Below, one piece after another: positions 1-7,662 of a stretch of 31,855 nucleotides of DNA. The notes under the pieces are model-generated. The model did no database searches, had not been told where the DNA came from, and saw only the letters and a list, made by a program, of their open reading frames with translations. This DNA is from an uncultured Clostridia bacterium (lineage in GTDB: Bacteria > Bacillota > Clostridia > Christensenellales > Borkfalkiaceae): NCBI GenBank assembly GCA_959605945.1, contig CAUHGY010000016.1:1-31855 (forward strand). Direction: 5' to 3'. The position numbers and the translations under genes were made by a program. The stretch's first letter is position 1. Every line of letters begins with the position of its first letter.

Positions 1-440
1 GCGAAATTATAAATATTGGTCATTATTCTGCGCGACGACGGATTGTTTTTCAAATCGAACAGAACCCTGTCCACCTGATCGAATTCACCCTCTTTATATT
101 TGTGTTTCTGGCGCAGCTGATAGCCGTAAGCCTTGCCGATGGAGCCTGTATCATCCGCCCAGGAATCCCAGATATGGCTGTTCAGATCGTGAATATTGTT
201 GGATTTTTTCTGCCAGATCCATAAAATTTCGTCTATCGCCGACTTAAAAGCCGTGCGGCGCAGCGTGAGAACAGGAAATTCCTTTTGCAGGTCATATCGG
301 TTAACGAGACAAAATTTTTTTACCGTATGCGCCGGTGTTCCGTCCGCCCAATGCGGCCGCACGGGCAGATCGGTATCCCATACGCCGTTCTCGATAATTT
401 CTTTGCAGTTTTCTATAAAAACTCTGTCCGCGTAACTCAT
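1..440 (-). CDS. thyA: Thymidylate synthase, N-terminal part (cut by window edge)
   Basis: ThyA methylates dUMP to dTMP using methylenetetrahydrofolate. Translating from the ATG at 440 gives about 146 residues that read as a B. subtilis ThyA-type enzyme: DGTPAHT, FPVLTLRRTAFKSAIDEILW, HIWDSWADDTGSIGKAYGYQ and LKNNPSSRRI, the last being the conserved arginine loop that binds dUMP phosphate. The catalytic PC-H motif lies beyond the left edge, so activity cannot be judged. The start is supported by an AGGAG ribosome binding site 6 bases upstream, which lies inside the end of the preceding DUF4177 gene; only one base separates that stop codon from this start. It is the fourth gene of an operon read from the promoter at 1691-1719. 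Confidence 0.95.
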   Translation of the reverse strand, partial: MSYADRVFIENCKEIIENGVWDTDLPVRPHWADGTPAHTVKKFCLVNRYDLQKEFPVLTLRRTAFKSAIDEILWIWQKKSNNIHDLNSHIWDSWADDTGSIGKAYGYQLRQKHKYKEGEFDQVDRVLFDLKNNPSSRRIMTNIYNF

Positions 441-441
441 C

Positions 442-639
442 TCAATTCTCCTTTTTTCTTTTGAACACGGCGATTATGGCGCGCGTTTCTCCGTAGCCCA
501 TTGCGGGGTTGGATAATCCTACGAGTTCCCAGCCCTGTTCACCGTAAGCGTTAAGCTCGTTTTCGATTGCGGCGGCATCGAATTTTCCGCCCCAAAAAGA
601 TTTTTCCGGCATGATCTCAACTGTTTTATATTCCCACAT
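442..639 (-). CDS. DUF4177-type small protein
   Basis: A 65-residue protein starting MWEYKTVEI and containing LNAYGEQGWELVG, the hallmark of the DUF4177 family: a short protein whose conserved core is an N-terminal W/YEYK strand and a GWELV strand, ending in a basic FKRKK tail. The family has no established biochemical function. There is no signal peptide or membrane segment. The gene begins two bases after the stop of the dehydrogenase gene (AGGA about 12 bases upstream) and ends one base before thyA, so it is almost certainly co-translated within that operon. The assignment rests on the family pattern recalled from memory. Confidence 0.8.
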   Translation of the reverse strand: MWEYKTVEIMPEKSFWGGKFDAAAIENELNAYGEQGWELVGLSNPAMGYGETRAIIAVFKRKKEN

Positions 640-641
640 AT

Positions 642-1430
642 CTAAAAAGCATCCTTCTTGATTTTTTTCCAGCGTCTTGCTATAAAGCGCAGCACTATAG
701 GCCGCGGCACTATTTTCATCACGAAATACAAAAATTTATTAAATCCCCCGGGGATATATTTGACTTTATTCTTTTTTACGGCTTTAAGCGATTTTTCCGC
801 TACGAACGAAGCGGACTTCGAAGATAATTTTCCCCACAGCCCCTGACCTTTTATGTCCTCGATTATGTCGGGACGGGTAGGAACGCCGCCCGGCATGACG
901 ACAGTCACTTTAACGCCTTCGTTTTTAAGCTCGTAATGCAATGCGGTGAAAAAATTTATCAGCATTGCCTTTGTGGCGCTGTAAAGCGCGAAATAAGGCA
1001 TGGGACTTGCGCCCGACATGCTGGCAACGGTCAAAATTTCGGTCTTTTCCGCACGCCGCGGCAGAAAAGCATGTGTGAGCGACACCGCAGCCTCAACATT
1101 TACGCGCATCTGAAAGAGCACTTTCTCCGGCGTGTATTCTTTAAATGCCATCTGCGTGTCCACTCCGGCGACGTTGATTATTCTGTCAAAACGAATGCCG
1201 AGCCCGTCTATATGCGCTATCATGTCCGCGCGGGAACGCTCGTCGCTCAAATCGCAGGCAAAATATTCGGCTATTACTCCCGGAAATTTTTCATGAAGTT
1301 CGGTTGTCAATTTCCCCAGCCTGTCCGCGCTTCTGCCTGTCATAAACAGCGGATAACCTTTTTCGGCGCAAGCGAAACAGAACGCTTTGCCTATTCCGCC
1401 CGTCGCACCGCTTATAAACGTGTAATACAT
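642..1430 (-). CDS. Short-chain dehydrogenase/reductase (SDR), classical type
   Basis: A 262-residue NAD(P)-dependent oxidoreductase of the classical SDR fold. Visible motifs are the N-terminal dinucleotide-binding SGATGGIGKAF (about residues 7-17), NVAG near 86-89, and the catalytic YSATK with Tyr150 and Lys154, preceded by the serine cluster VASMSGAS. The C-terminal tail is basic (RRWKKIKK) after a hydrophobic stretch FLYFVMKIV, suggesting membrane association. The ATG at 1430 overlaps the TGA of the upstream hydrogenase-regulator gene (TGATG), so translation is probably coupled; a GTG one codon earlier is the alternative start. The substrate is unknown. It resembles the DltE/YqjQ-like branch of SDRs rather than FabG. 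Confidence 0.88.
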   Translation of the reverse strand: MYYTFISGATGGIGKAFCFACAEKGYPLFMTGRSADRLGKLTTELHEKFPGVIAEYFACDLSDERSRADMIAHIDGLGIRFDRIINVAGVDTQMAFKEYTPEKVLFQMRVNVEAAVSLTHAFLPRRAEKTEILTVASMSGASPMPYFALYSATKAMLINFFTALHYELKNEGVKVTVVMPGGVPTRPDIIEDIKGQGLWGKLSSKSASFVAEKSLKAVKKNKVKYIPGGFNKFLYFVMKIVPRPIVLRFIARRWKKIKKDAF

Positions 1431-1672
1431 CACTTTGCCGTAAGAACTTTACTGGTAACGCCGTTTATCATTCCGATTTTGCCCGATAAGCTGTTTATGA
1501 TTTCCTGCGGGGCATCCATGACGACGCTGATGACAGACACTCCTTTCTGTTTGTAAGGAATGCCCTGCCTGCCTATAATATAATCTCTGAAATCGTGAAA
1601 CAGCGCGTTCACTCTTTCGACTGCGTCAAAGTCACTGACAATGACCGCCACAACCGCAATTTTACCGTCCAT
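1430..1672 (-). CDS. TM1266-type iron-only hydrogenase system regulator
   Basis: An 80-residue protein beginning MDGKIAVVAVIVSDFDAVE and ending with GMINGVTSKVLTAK. This is the pattern of the TM1266 family, small ACT-like/NikR-C-like proteins named putative iron-only hydrogenase system regulators because they accompany the HydE/HydF/HydG maturation genes. No hydrogenase gene is present in this window, so the functional link is only by family. Longer starts exist at 1684 and 1702, but the ATG at 1672 is chosen because it alone has a good ribosome binding site (GGAGA, 5 bases away) and because the -10 box of the promoter lies at 1691-1696. First gene of the operon that ends in thyA. Confidence 0.82.
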   Translation of the reverse strand: MDGKIAVVAVIVSDFDAVERVNALFHDFRDYIIGRQGIPYKQKGVSVISVVMDAPQEIINSLSGKIGMINGVTSKVLTAK

Positions 1673-1690
1673 AATTTTCTCCATGCGAAA

Positions 1691-1719
1691 ATTATAACAC
1701 AACGGAAAACGTTTAGCAA
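1691..1719 (-). promoter_or_regulatory. Sigma-A promoter for the regulator-SDR-DUF4177-thyA operon
   Basis: On the minus strand, TTGCTA (1714-1719), a 17-base spacer and TATAAT (1691-1696). The -35 box overlaps the stop codon of sigK, so the operon has its own vegetative promoter immediately after the sporulation gene. Read directly; activity is inferred. Confidence 0.72.
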
Positions 1720-2414
1720 TAAAATTGTCCTTTCTTAACCGCCGATTTTAATTTTTCTATTGCCTTTTTTTCTATTCGGGAAATGTACGAACGCGATATT
1801 TTAAGGAATTTCGCCACTTCACGCTGGGCATAGCATCTTTCGCTTTTCAGCCCGTACCGCAGACATATTACGGTATATTCGCGCGGCGATAAAACACCCT
1901 TGATGAACTGCAGAAATTTTTCGCGTTCGATGCTTTTATCGACCTTGGAAAAAACTTCGTCGTCCTTTTCGCACAAAAGATCCATGAGCGTGAGTTCGTT
2001 GCCGTCTTTATCCGCGCCGATCGGATCCGAAAGCGAAACGTCGTTACGGTATTTTTTGTTGGAGCGCAAAAGCATTAAAATTTCGTTTTCGATACACCGC
2101 GCCGTGTAAGTGGCAAGCTGCGTGCCTTTACCCGTTTCGTAAGTGTTTATGGCTTTTATAAGTCCTATGCTGCCCACAGAAATAAGGTCGTCGGTCTCTG
2201 CGGCACCCGTATATTTTTTTACCACATGCGCTACCAGACGCATATTGTGATTCAATAATTTATCTTTCGCCGCCTTATCTCCGAGCTTGATAAGCCTCAG
2301 GCACTCCGCCTCTTCTTCAGGCGGCAGAGGTTTGGGAAAAGAGCTTCCTCCAATCACGCTGCCCGCAAAAAAAGTTATTTTACCCAGCAAATACAGCAAT
2401 CCGTCAAGAAACAT
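1713..2414 (-). CDS. sigK: RNA polymerase sporulation sigma factor SigK (pro-sigma-K)
   Basis: A 233-residue sigma-70 family protein collinear with B. subtilis SigK: a hydrophobic N-terminal pro-sequence (about residues 1-25, LLYLLGKITFFAGSVIGG), FPKPLPPEEE, the region 2 block HNMRLVAHVVKKY and DDLISVGSIGLIKAINTY, LATYTARCIENEILM, SDPIGADKDGNE, and region 4 with the helix-turn-helix AQREVAKFLKISRSYISRIE. SigK directs late mother-cell transcription (coat, cortex) and is normally activated by intramembrane cleavage of the pro-sequence by SpoIVFB. The gene is continuous, with no skin-type interruption. Ribosome binding site AAGGAGAG lies 6 bases before the ATG. This is the strongest evidence that the organism forms endospores. 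Confidence 0.95.
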   Translation of the reverse strand: MFLDGLLYLLGKITFFAGSVIGGSSFPKPLPPEEEAECLRLIKLGDKAAKDKLLNHNMRLVAHVVKKYTGAAETDDLISVGSIGLIKAINTYETGKGTQLATYTARCIENEILMLLRSNKKYRNDVSLSDPIGADKDGNELTLMDLLCEKDDEVFSKVDKSIEREKFLQFIKGVLSPREYTVICLRYGLKSERCYAQREVAKFLKISRSYISRIEKKAIEKLKSAVKKGQFYC

Positions 2415-2443
2415 AATCTTCTCTCCTTAAAAAACGCTTATTT

Positions 2444-2469
2444 TAATATATGCCGTAAAATTACGGTAT
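2444..2469 (-). promoter_or_regulatory. Candidate sporulation-type promoter of sigK, with palindrome in spacer
   Basis: On the minus strand CATATATTA (2444-2452) fits the sigma-K -10 pattern CATANNNTA and also CATANANT of sigma-E. Fourteen bases upstream is ATA (2467-2469), a weak match to a sigma-E -35 core. The spacer is a perfect inverted repeat, CCGTAA-AA-TTACGG (2453-2466), which could be a regulator site. sigK genes are known to be read by sigma-E and then sigma-K; assignment here is inference from short motifs. Confidence 0.4.
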
Positions 2470-2508
2470 AGTAATAAAAGCAAGTCCCGTTTTTCCGTCA
2501 TAAACCCC

Positions 2509-2536
2509 TTTACTTTACGCTATTTCCGCGTACAAT
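2509..2536 (+). promoter_or_regulatory. Possible sigma-A promoter for the 2579-3247 transcript
   Basis: TTTACT (2509-2514), 16-base spacer, TACAAT (2531-2536). Matches are 4/6 and 5/6 to consensus. It points at the small ORF at 2579 and the membrane protein gene at 2675. Confidence 0.4.
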
Positions 2537-2578
2537 GAAAGAAGCGTTTGGAAAATATCATAAAGGGAGGGAAATAAA

Positions 2579-2662
2579 ATTAAGTCATTTTATTATATCA
2601 ACGACTTCGCGTTCTATAAAAGGCTTTTCGAGAAAATGAAAGAAACTGTTCCCCGCCCTTAA
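2579..2662 (+). CDS. Possible 27-residue small protein with ATT start
   Basis: A very strong ribosome binding site (GGGAGGG, 2565-2571) sits 7 bases before an ATT codon that opens a 27-codon frame ending in TAA at 2660-2662. The peptide is rich in aromatic and charged residues (core FYYINDFAFYKRLFEKMKE). There is no ATG near that ribosome binding site in any frame; the ATG at 2535 overlaps the -10 box. AUU is a rare start known from infC. The frame ends 12 bases before the next gene. It may be a real small protein, a translated leader, or the relic of one. I do not recognise it. Confidence 0.3.
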   Translation: MKSFYYINDFAFYKRLFEKMKETVPRP

Positions 2663-2674
2663 AGCAGGTGAATT

Positions 2675-3247
2675 ATGGATTTTTTTGATTTTCAGGGTTT
2701 TATCGAATTTTACGGGCTGCCTACAGTAATAATATCTACGGCAGTCGCGGCGGTCAGCTTTGTTATCAACAAGCTGTTGTCCGACAGGCTTTCGTACACG
2801 GTGAAAAGCTATATTCCGTTAGCCGCGGGAATACTTTTCTATTTTATTTACGACTGTATATTTGTGACGAAGGGGTTTAGTTTTAATTATCACGCAGTTT
2901 CCGCCGGCATTATATGCGGTTCTGTTTCCAGCCTCATATACGCGGCGGCAAAGCGCATTTTTTCGGGCAAAAGCACCGCAGTAAGTCAGATAACGCTGGT
3001 GATAGAAGGAATTTTGCACTGTTATGTCAGCGAATCTGCATTGAGCCTTACCGTGCTGGCGGTTGAAAATATTATCGCGGAAGCCGAAAACGACGAAATT
3101 AAAAACGCTGCCGCCGCACAGGAAATAGCGCGGGTAGTGAAAGAAAATTCTGACAAGAACCTGTCAGACGAAGAATACGAACGCGCGGCAAGTCTTACCT
3201 TAACGGCAGTTAAAGAACTGAAAAACAACATTGAAAAGCGTAAGTAA
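2675..3247 (+). CDS. Unknown membrane protein with acidic cytoplasmic tail
   Basis: A 190-residue protein that I do not recognise. The N-terminal half is hydrophobic with about three membrane segments (roughly residues 14-34, 45-65 and 72-92: PTVIISTAVAAVSFVI, YIPLAAGILFYFIYDCIF, AVSAGIICGSVSSLIYAAA). The C-terminal half (about 105-190) is soluble, helical and charged: an Ala/Glu-rich segment followed by LSDEEYERAASLTLTAVKEL and a basic end. No enzyme motif is visible. The start has AGGTGA 5 bases upstream. It lies divergent from sigK, with the possible small ORF just in front, so a sporulation role is possible but not shown. Confidence 0.75.
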   Translation: MDFFDFQGFIEFYGLPTVIISTAVAAVSFVINKLLSDRLSYTVKSYIPLAAGILFYFIYDCIFVTKGFSFNYHAVSAGIICGSVSSLIYAAAKRIFSGKSTAVSQITLVIEGILHCYVSESALSLTVLAVENIIAEAENDEIKNAAAAQEIARVVKENSDKNLSDEEYERAASLTLTAVKELKNNIEKRK

Positions 3248-3261
3248 CGCAAAAAAACGCT

Positions 3262-3278
3262 CCCGAAAATATATCGGG
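3262..3278 (+). terminator. Weak hairpin after the membrane protein gene
   Basis: CCCGA and TCGGG with a 7-base loop, followed by a short T-containing tract (TTTAG). The stem is only 5 bp, so termination is uncertain. Confidence 0.3.
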
Positions 3279-3333
3279 TTTAGAAAAATTGTCTTTCTAT
3301 AAGTCCGACTTCCTTTTTTTTGCACGGAATAAC

Positions 3334-3361
3334 TTGAAATATAATGCTTTTTTGATATAAT
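3334..3361 (+). promoter_or_regulatory. Extended -10 sigma-A promoter
   Basis: TTGAAA (3334-3339), 16-base spacer ending in TGA, TATAAT (3356-3361), giving an extended TGNTATAAT. It drives the kinase-like gene starting at 3399 and argues against the upstream ATG at 3360, which overlaps the -10 box. Confidence 0.75.
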
Positions 3362-3398
3362 GATCTTATCGGTAAATAAGAATTTTCGGAGATACATT

Positions 3399-3860
3399 AT
3401 GGCTACACTTCATATGATGGTAGGTCTGCCCGGAAGCGGCAAGACCACGGAAGCAAAAAAGTTGGAGCAAGAACATAAGGCGTTAAGATTAACTCCCGAT
3501 GAGTGGCAGTATTTTCTTTTCGGACACGATATTAATGAATCAGAACACGATGAGCGTCATGCCAAGATCGAAGAACTAATGTGGGAAGTCGCTGTAAAAG
3601 TTCTGAAAATAGGGTGCGATGTAATACTTGATTTCGGTTTCTGGACAAAATCCGAGCGCGATGAATTCAGACGAAAAGCTCACTCTTTAGGAGCAGATTC
3701 CAAAATTCATTATATGAATGTTCCTAACGACGTTATCCGGGAGCGATTGGATGCCCGCAATCAATTAGCGGGTAAGAACGCTGTATTCTATGTGGACAGG
3801 AAAGACTTTGATGAATGGTCGGTTTTATTTGAGATTCCCGCAAAGGAAGAATTGGAATAA
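3399..3860 (+). CDS. P-loop ATP-binding protein (AAA_33/zeta-toxin-like kinase fold)
   Basis: A 153-residue P-loop NTPase of the small-molecule kinase type. Walker A is GLPGSGKTT at residues 9-17; a Walker B-like strand is DVILDFGFW; a typical lid arginine region follows (RERLDARN). This domain occurs in zeta-toxin-like, polynucleotide-kinase-like and chloramphenicol-phosphotransferase-like proteins, which phosphorylate small molecules or nucleic acid ends; the substrate here is unknown. No antitoxin-like partner is adjacent. The ATG at 3399 has GGAG 9 bases upstream and follows the promoter at 3334-3361. It is a single-gene transcript closed by a strong hairpin at 3965-3995. Confidence 0.8.
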   Translation: MATLHMMVGLPGSGKTTEAKKLEQEHKALRLTPDEWQYFLFGHDINESEHDERHAKIEELMWEVAVKVLKIGCDVILDFGFWTKSERDEFRRKAHSLGADSKIHYMNVPNDVIRERLDARNQLAGKNAVFYVDRKDFDEWSVLFEIPAKEELE

Positions 3861-3964
3861 CATATTCCAATCTGTTGAACCGACGGTTATTTGGAAAAAC
3901 GTATTTAAAAGTATGGCACACTATACTTTGCCCGCAAAGCCGTGTGCTTTACAAAGTAAAAATG

Positions 3965-3995
3965 AAAAGGCTAACGATATTTTCGTTAGCCTTTT
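3965..3995. terminator. Rho-independent terminator
   Basis: A perfect 13-bp stem AAAAGGCTAACGA with 5-base loop TATTT and TCGTTAGCCTTTT. A-tract and T-tract flank it on both strands, so it can act in both directions; it closes the kinase-like gene. Confidence 0.88.
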
Positions 3996-4159
3996 AAATT
4001 ATCTAAAAATCCCTAGGCGAATCGCGCTACATTCACGGGAACGTTTTTTATCGAATATTGCCATGTGTTTTTATTGCCGTAAAATCGATTGTTTATTTTT
4101 GATCTCCGCCTGCCGCATAAATTCTGCCGCGCTGACCTCCGCGACAACCGACAGAGACT

Positions 4160-4194
4160 GACGGCAATATTTTCATCCCTGCCGTCTGTTTTTT
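4160..4194 (+). terminator. Hairpin with T-run, plus strand
   Basis: GACGGCA (4160-4166) pairs with TGCCGTC (4180-4186) across a 13-base loop, followed by TGTTTTTT. The T-run is on the plus strand, facing the end of the minus-strand ABC permease, so it may stop antisense read-through. Confidence 0.45.
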
Positions 4195-4218
4195 ACGCCG
4201 CTCGCGGCATGACGCCGG

Positions 4219-6846
4219 TTATTCCACCGATTTCAACGATTCCGCCATGTTTATCTTATCCAGCTTAAATCTCATAAAGAAATTGACTATCAGCGTAAAC
4301 ACAACGGTTATCGCAAAGGACAGCAGATAGCTCCACACCGAAATTCTGACGTCGAAAGCCAGCATATCCACATGCACGAACGACATCACGAACATGTGCA
4401 GGAATATTCCCGCTACCAGACCTATAAGCGCCCCCAATACCGAAAGAATAATATTCTCTCTCAACACATACGACCCTGTTTCCCTGCCGTTGAAGCCTAG
4501 AACTTTGACGGTGGCAACTTCTCTCACCCTCTCCATTATGTTGATGTTGGTAAGATTATAAAGAACAATAAACGCCAACGCTCCCGCACAGAGTATGATG
4601 AGCGCCACTACATAGCTCATCGACAGCATGGAACTGTCAATCACTTCGCGTTCTTCGGATACGACGGAAACATAACTTATGCCTTCTTCCCCTCTGAGTT
4701 CCGTAGCGGTCGACTTGACGGCGGCATCGTCTTCGCAGGTGTAAAAAGCAGCTGTCTCGGCATATTCGGGAACCGACTCGGGACTGACGAAAACATAGTG
4801 ATTGATATAGTTGTCGCATATCCCGGAAACGGTGAGCTCGGTCTTTATCCCGTTCATATCGACAGTGACGGTATCCCCGACCCTGACGTTCAAATCGTCC
4901 GCAAGTTTACTTGACAGCACGGCTTCGCCGCTCTCCGGGTAAGCGATCTCGGTCTTGCCCGAATGCAGATCGAAAAACAGCGGATAACTGTCTTTATCGA
5001 GCGCGACCGCGTTGACCTGTTTATCCCATTCGCCGGCATAAATATGCGTCTCTTCGATATAACCGAATGCATAACTTTCGGCATTGTTTTTCAAAATGGT
5101 TTCCACGTCGTCGCGGTAATCGGCGTCGAGACGGACAGTGGCGTCGTAAAGATGAATTTCCCCGTACTGGTAATCGGTGATGTTGGCTATTGAATCGTTA
5201 AGTCCGAACCCCGTCATCAGCAGCGCCGTGCATCCGGCTATGCCTATGAGCATCATGGCGAGTCTGCCCTTATAGCGGAAAGTATTTCTGACAGTGACCT
5301 TGCTTAAAAATGAAAGTCTTTTCCAGAAAAACGTTATTTTTTCAAATATCGTGCGTTTGCCTGCGACAGGTGCTTTCGGTCTGATAAGCTCTGCAGGATT
5401 GGCTTTTAACTCACGGAGGCAGGTAAAATACGTCACTGCCGCCGCGCCTACAATGACCACGGCAAGCGCCGCGATAAACATGATGGCGCTGAAATAATAT
5501 TCGAGCGAAGCAAATCCGTACATCATATTGTAAACAGCCCATATTATCTGCGGAATGACGCCTGTTCCGATAAAATATCCGCCCACGCATCCCGCGACGG
5601 ACGCGATGCCCGAATACAGCAGATATTTTGATATTATAGCTCCGTTGGACATTCCGAGCGCTTTTAACGTACCTATCTGCGTGCGCTCTTCATTGATCAT
5701 TCTCGCCATAGTCGTCAGGCAGACAAGCGCCGCTATCAGAATAAAGAACGCGGGGAAAATGGTGGCGATACCGCTGACAATTCCGACGTCGTTGGAAAAG
5801 TTGTAGTAACCCTGATTGCTTTTCAGATCCAGCACATAAGTTAACGGCTCACGCATGGCGGCGATCTCAGAAACGCCTTCCTGATAAGCTTCTTCGCCTG
5901 TCTGATAGTCCGCAAGCCCCTGTTCGTAATCCGCCTCGCCGTCTTCAAGCATTTTCCGATATTCCTCGCGTTGCTCTTCGGTCAAAGCGTCGGAATAACG
6001 GTTAAAAAGATCCCAATACTGATCGAGAGAAGCCCGTGCTTCTTCAAGTTCGGCTTTTGCCGCGTCAAGTTCTTCTCTTGCAGAATCCAGCTGATTCTGC
6101 GCATCTGTCTTGATGCTTTCATACCTGTCGTTCGCACGCTCGGAAAGCAGTTCTTTGATCGGCTCGCTCGCCGTTTCCACGTTTTTTTCGTATTCTTCGG
6201 AAAAATACGCCCCTTCGACGTCGAGATCAAGCAAAATTTCGTGATACGCTTCCGAATCGAATGCCGCGGCATCTATATAAATAAATCCGGTTATTCTGCC
6301 GTCTGCTATATCCGTGGTGCCGCGCTCTACGTTGATATATCGCGGCGACTGAACGATGCCGCATATCTCAAATTCGGAATATTTAAATCCCGCGGCGTCA
6401 ACAAGTTTTATGGTTTCGCCGATATCTTTCTCGGTAAAAACCTTGGCGTCCGCAAGACATTGGTTTTCTTCCGACGGCATATTGCCGTAAACGAGTTTCG
6501 GAACGGCTATCTCCTCGGGTATAGACAAAAACTTATAAGCTATCTCCTTGCCCCCCGACATAACCGCCGCGTCTGTCGAATAGCCGCCTTCGGCGCCGTT
6601 AACGCCGGAAAACTCTTTAAAAGCGGTAACATCGTCTTCGGTCAGGCCGTAAGACGAAAGCAGCTGCAGATCGAACATGTTCTGCTGACTGAAATATTTA
6701 TCGCCCGTCAGCCGCATAGACGGCTCGGCATTCATAAGCCCCGTAAAAAATCCTACGCCCAGCGCCATGATGGCGAGAATGGCAAAAAATCTGCCGAGCG
6801 AAGATTTTACCGAGCGGAATAACATTTTGCCTTTTACTTTCGACAT
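4219..6846 (-). CDS. FtsX/MacB-type ABC transporter permease with two FtsX domains
   Basis: An 875-residue permease of the large FtsX-like class used by exporters and by bacitracin/peptide-sensing systems. There is an N-terminal membrane anchor (SLGRFFAILAIMALGVGFFTG), a long extracytoplasmic domain containing a coiled coil (about residues 240-330, QLDSAREELDAAKAELEEAR and following), a first FtsX three-helix block with the typical ERTQIGTLKALGMSNGAI loop, a transition LRELKANPAELIRPK, and then a second extracytoplasmic domain and a second FtsX block with ERVREVATVKVLGF. The ATG at 6846 is used (GGTGA 5 bases upstream, 4 bases after the ATPase stop); a longer frame to 6879 overlaps the ATPase. 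The cargo is unknown. It is co-transcribed with the ATPase and probably controlled by the divergent TetR protein. Confidence 0.92.
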   Translation of the reverse strand: MSKVKGKMLFRSVKSSLGRFFAILAIMALGVGFFTGLMNAEPSMRLTGDKYFSQQNMFDLQLLSSYGLTEDDVTAFKEFSGVNGAEGGYSTDAAVMSGGKEIAYKFLSIPEEIAVPKLVYGNMPSEENQCLADAKVFTEKDIGETIKLVDAAGFKYSEFEICGIVQSPRYINVERGTTDIADGRITGFIYIDAAAFDSEAYHEILLDLDVEGAYFSEEYEKNVETASEPIKELLSERANDRYESIKTDAQNQLDSAREELDAAKAELEEARASLDQYWDLFNRYSDALTEEQREEYRKMLEDGEADYEQGLADYQTGEEAYQEGVSEIAAMREPLTYVLDLKSNQGYYNFSNDVGIVSGIATIFPAFFILIAALVCLTTMARMINEERTQIGTLKALGMSNGAIISKYLLYSGIASVAGCVGGYFIGTGVIPQIIWAVYNMMYGFASLEYYFSAIMFIAALAVVIVGAAAVTYFTCLRELKANPAELIRPKAPVAGKRTIFEKITFFWKRLSFLSKVTVRNTFRYKGRLAMMLIGIAGCTALLMTGFGLNDSIANITDYQYGEIHLYDATVRLDADYRDDVETILKNNAESYAFGYIEETHIYAGEWDKQVNAVALDKDSYPLFFDLHSGKTEIAYPESGEAVLSSKLADDLNVRVGDTVTVDMNGIKTELTVSGICDNYINHYVFVSPESVPEYAETAAFYTCEDDAAVKSTATELRGEEGISYVSVVSEEREVIDSSMLSMSYVVALIILCAGALAFIVLYNLTNINIMERVREVATVKVLGFNGRETGSYVLRENIILSVLGALIGLVAGIFLHMFVMSFVHVDMLAFDVRISVWSYLLSFAITVVFTLIVNFFMRFKLDKINMAESLKSVE

Positions 6847-6850
6847 AGTT

Positions 6851-7555
6851 TCACCACTCGATATCTTGAACGGGAACAACGTTTTCGTTGATTTCCGACG
6901 AAACTATTTTCCCGCTTCTGACTCTTATCACTCTGTCCGCCATCGCGCAGAGCGCTTTATTGTGAGTTATAATGACCACCGTCGTGCCGCTTTCGCGGCA
7001 AGTGTCCTGCAGCAATTTAAGAATCGATTTACCCGTGGCGTAATCGAGCGCGCCGGTAGGTTCGTCGCACAAAAGCAACTTGGGATTTTTTGCAAGCGCG
7101 CGCGCTATGGCGACTCTCTGCTGTTCCCCGCCCGAGAGCTGCGCCGGAAAATTCTTCGCGCGGTCTTTCAGCCCTACCTGTTCGAGCACCGTGGCAGGAT
7201 CGAACGAATCTTTGCAAAGCTGCGCCGCAATCTCCACGTTTTCAAGCGCGGTGAGGTTGGGAATAAGATTGTAAAACTGAAAAACAAAGCCCACGCTGTG
7301 CCGTCTGTAATCGGTCAGCTTGCGCTTGTTATACTGCGATATTTCTTCCCCATCCACGATCACTTTGCCTCTCGTGAGATTGTCCATGCCGCCGAGAATG
7401 TTTAAAAGCGTGGTCTTTCCTGCGCCCGATTCGCCTACTATGACGCACATCTCACCCTTTGCAATGCTGAACGATGCATCGGATAGCGCAGTTACGCATA
7501 CGTCGCCGGTTTTATACTCTTTGCAGACGTTCTCGAAAACTATATAGTTATCCAT
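6851..7555 (-). CDS. ABC transporter ATP-binding protein, LolD/MacB family
   Basis: A 234-residue ATPase with Walker A GESGAGKTT (residues 41-49), Q-loop in GFVFQFYNLIPNLTALENV (Q93), signature LSGGEQQR (140-147), Walker B LLLCDEPTGALD (160-171) and switch His in IITHN. The PTGALD and NLIPNLTALENVE wording is that of the LolD/MacB/FtsE group, which pairs with FtsX-type permeases such as the next gene. The GAGGAGG ribosome binding site is 7 bases from the ATG. The leader from the promoter at 7663-7691 is about 100 bases. It is the first gene of the operon with the permease. Confidence 0.95.
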   Translation of the reverse strand: MDNYIVFENVCKEYKTGDVCVTALSDASFSIAKGEMCVIVGESGAGKTTLLNILGGMDNLTRGKVIVDGEEISQYNKRKLTDYRRHSVGFVFQFYNLIPNLTALENVEIAAQLCKDSFDPATVLEQVGLKDRAKNFPAQLSGGEQQRVAIARALAKNPKLLLCDEPTGALDYATGKSILKLLQDTCRESGTTVVIITHNKALCAMADRVIRVRSGKIVSSEINENVVPVQDIEW

Positions 7556-7662
7556 ATAATGCCTCCTCTTGACAACGATGATTTTTTCTTAAACGCAACC
7601 AGCACTCTTGTATTTCAACTTAAACTTTCCCGTACTTGACTTTTCATCCTCCGTGTGATATT

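Larger units (their letters stand above)
3861..4218. other. Gene-free stretch with three hairpins
   Basis: 358 bases between the kinase-like gene and the ABC permease. It holds a nested hairpin at 3916-3947 (GCACAC and GTGTGC arms enclosing CTTTGC/GCAAAG), the strong terminator at 3965-3995, and a hairpin with T-run at 4160-4194. The frame open through 3790-4161 has no start signal and spans the terminator; I see no gene here. Confidence 0.6.

Noticed and set aside
2535..2639. 34-codon ATG frame upstream of the unknown membrane protein
   Set aside because: Its ATG overlaps the candidate -10 box and has no ribosome binding site; the frame with the GGGAGGG site is preferred.
3399..3860. Zeta toxin of a toxin-antitoxin pair
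   Set aside because: Only the P-loop kinase fold is supported; no epsilon-like antitoxin gene is adjacent.
3790..4161. Plus-strand frame overlapping the end of the kinase-like gene
   Set aside because: Spans the strong terminator at 3965-3995 and has no start signal.
5971..6822. Long plus-strand frame opposite the ABC permease
   Set aside because: Lies entirely antisense to a well-supported FtsX-type gene and has no protein-like motifs or start signal; codon-mirror artefact.
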